Source of the DNA: Gallionella sp.
GTDB lineage: Bacteria; Pseudomonadota; Gammaproteobacteria; Burkholderiales; Gallionellaceae
Assembly: GCA_023229845.1 (NCBI GenBank)
Contig: JALNYK010000003.1
Coordinates: 62,001 to 126,000 of the forward strand
Direction of reading: 5' to 3'
DNA length: 64,000 nt
Below, in pieces: positions 63,749 to 64,000 of the stretch (positions are counted from its first letter, which is position 1; every line of letters starts with the position of its first letter). A program made the translations under genes and the position numbers. Below the pieces are notes generated by a model. That model saw only the letters and a program-made list of their open reading frames with translations. It searched no databases and was not told where the DNA came from.

Positions 63749-64000
63749 CGGCTCCCCTTCCCTGCCGCAGGCTTCATCCACCAGGTCGTCACCGACCAAT
63801 CCTCGATGCGGTAAAACTTCGGCAACATTTGCGGGTGCGCCAGCGTATGGCGGTAAGACACGCGGTGCGCGTTACTATAAAAGTGTGGCACGATGTAATA
63901 GCCCAGCCGCAGCAGGCGGTCGAGCACGCGCACCAGCGTCACCAGCTCGTCGCGCTTTTCTGCCTGGACGATGCGCGCCAACAGCGCATCGATCACCGGA
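63745..64000 (-). CDS. yejA: YejA, substrate-binding protein (partial, 5' end outside window)
   Basis: Only the last 84 codons are present. The C-terminal part reads PVIDALLARIVQAEKRDEL, then LGYYIVPHFYSNAHRVSYR, as in YejA-type peptide-binding proteins of the SBP_bac_5 family, and ends in the yejB start by a 4-nt overlap. It captures the peptide in the periplasm and delivers it to YejBE. Confidence 0.9.
   Translation of the reverse strand, partial: PVIDALLARIVQAEKRDELVTLVRVLDRLLRLGYYIVPHFYSNAHRVSYRHTLAHPQMLPKFYRIEDWSVTTWWMKPAAGKGSR

Overview
The window looks like chromosomal DNA of a betaproteobacterium. The evidence is the gene order pyrG-kdsA-eno-ftsB, the yebC-ruvC-ruvA-ruvB-ybgC-tolQ neighbourhood, the high G+C coding style and a pyrophosphate-type phosphofructokinase. 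The amount of c-di-GMP and two-component signalling would suit an environmental Nitrosomonadales/Gallionellaceae-type organism, but that placement is inferred from gene content only. I saw no rRNA, tRNA, CRISPR array, integrase or transposase.

Layout. 1-9.6 kb (minus): the yebC/ruvCAB/ybgC/tolQ block, interrupted by a UbiA-type prenyltransferase, a SWIM-SNF2 helicase and a small toxin-antitoxin pair. 9.7-16.5 kb: a HerA-like ATPase and a ParA-like ATPase, an HD-domain protein, ychF, an orphan Rieske oxygenase, a DMT exporter and a SpoIIAA-like protein. 16.7-20.3 kb: PPi-dependent phosphofructokinase divergent from pyrophosphatase, then folD, a candidate small RNA and gloA. 20.3-24.0 kb (minus): a substrate-binding-like sensor, a CHASE8-like/PAS/GGDEF/EAL protein and a small exported Cys-motif protein. 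24.4-29.9 kb (plus): a ThDP enzyme, a TonB-dependent receptor and a sulfotransferase. 29.9-32.0 kb (minus): a decayed EamA transporter that abuts a short-chain dehydrogenase, then a second YebC paralogue. 32.2-48.8 kb (minus): a signalling island. It holds a CheB-CheR fusion, an 1865-residue hybrid kinase ending in Hpt, an output-less Cache/GAF/PAS sensor, a REC-HD-GYP protein, a REC-REC-kinase, a Cache/PAS/GAF/GGDEF/EAL protein and an outer-membrane porin. 48.9-54.9 kb (minus): pyrG-kdsA-eno-ftsB-recQ. 55.1-58.9 kb (plus): acs and an MltD-like lytic transglycosylase. 58.9-59.9 kb (minus): yqjD-yqjE-yqjK. 60.0-64.0 kb (minus): yejABEF peptide ABC transporter, with yejA cut by the window edge.

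How the parts fit. The most system-like region is 32.2-48.8 kb. Its tight spacing and complementary domains suggest one multistep phosphorelay that feeds c-di-GMP turnover: Hpt to REC-HD-GYP for degradation, beside a separate GGDEF/EAL protein translationally coupled to a porin. A second c-di-GMP operon lies at 20.3-24.0 kb.

Non-coding structure is unusually informative. There are three copies of a composite inverted-repeat element, several long intergenic palindromes and a four-hairpin small-RNA candidate. A 'ghost' second C-terminal tail of acs lies beyond a perfect 12-bp palindrome.
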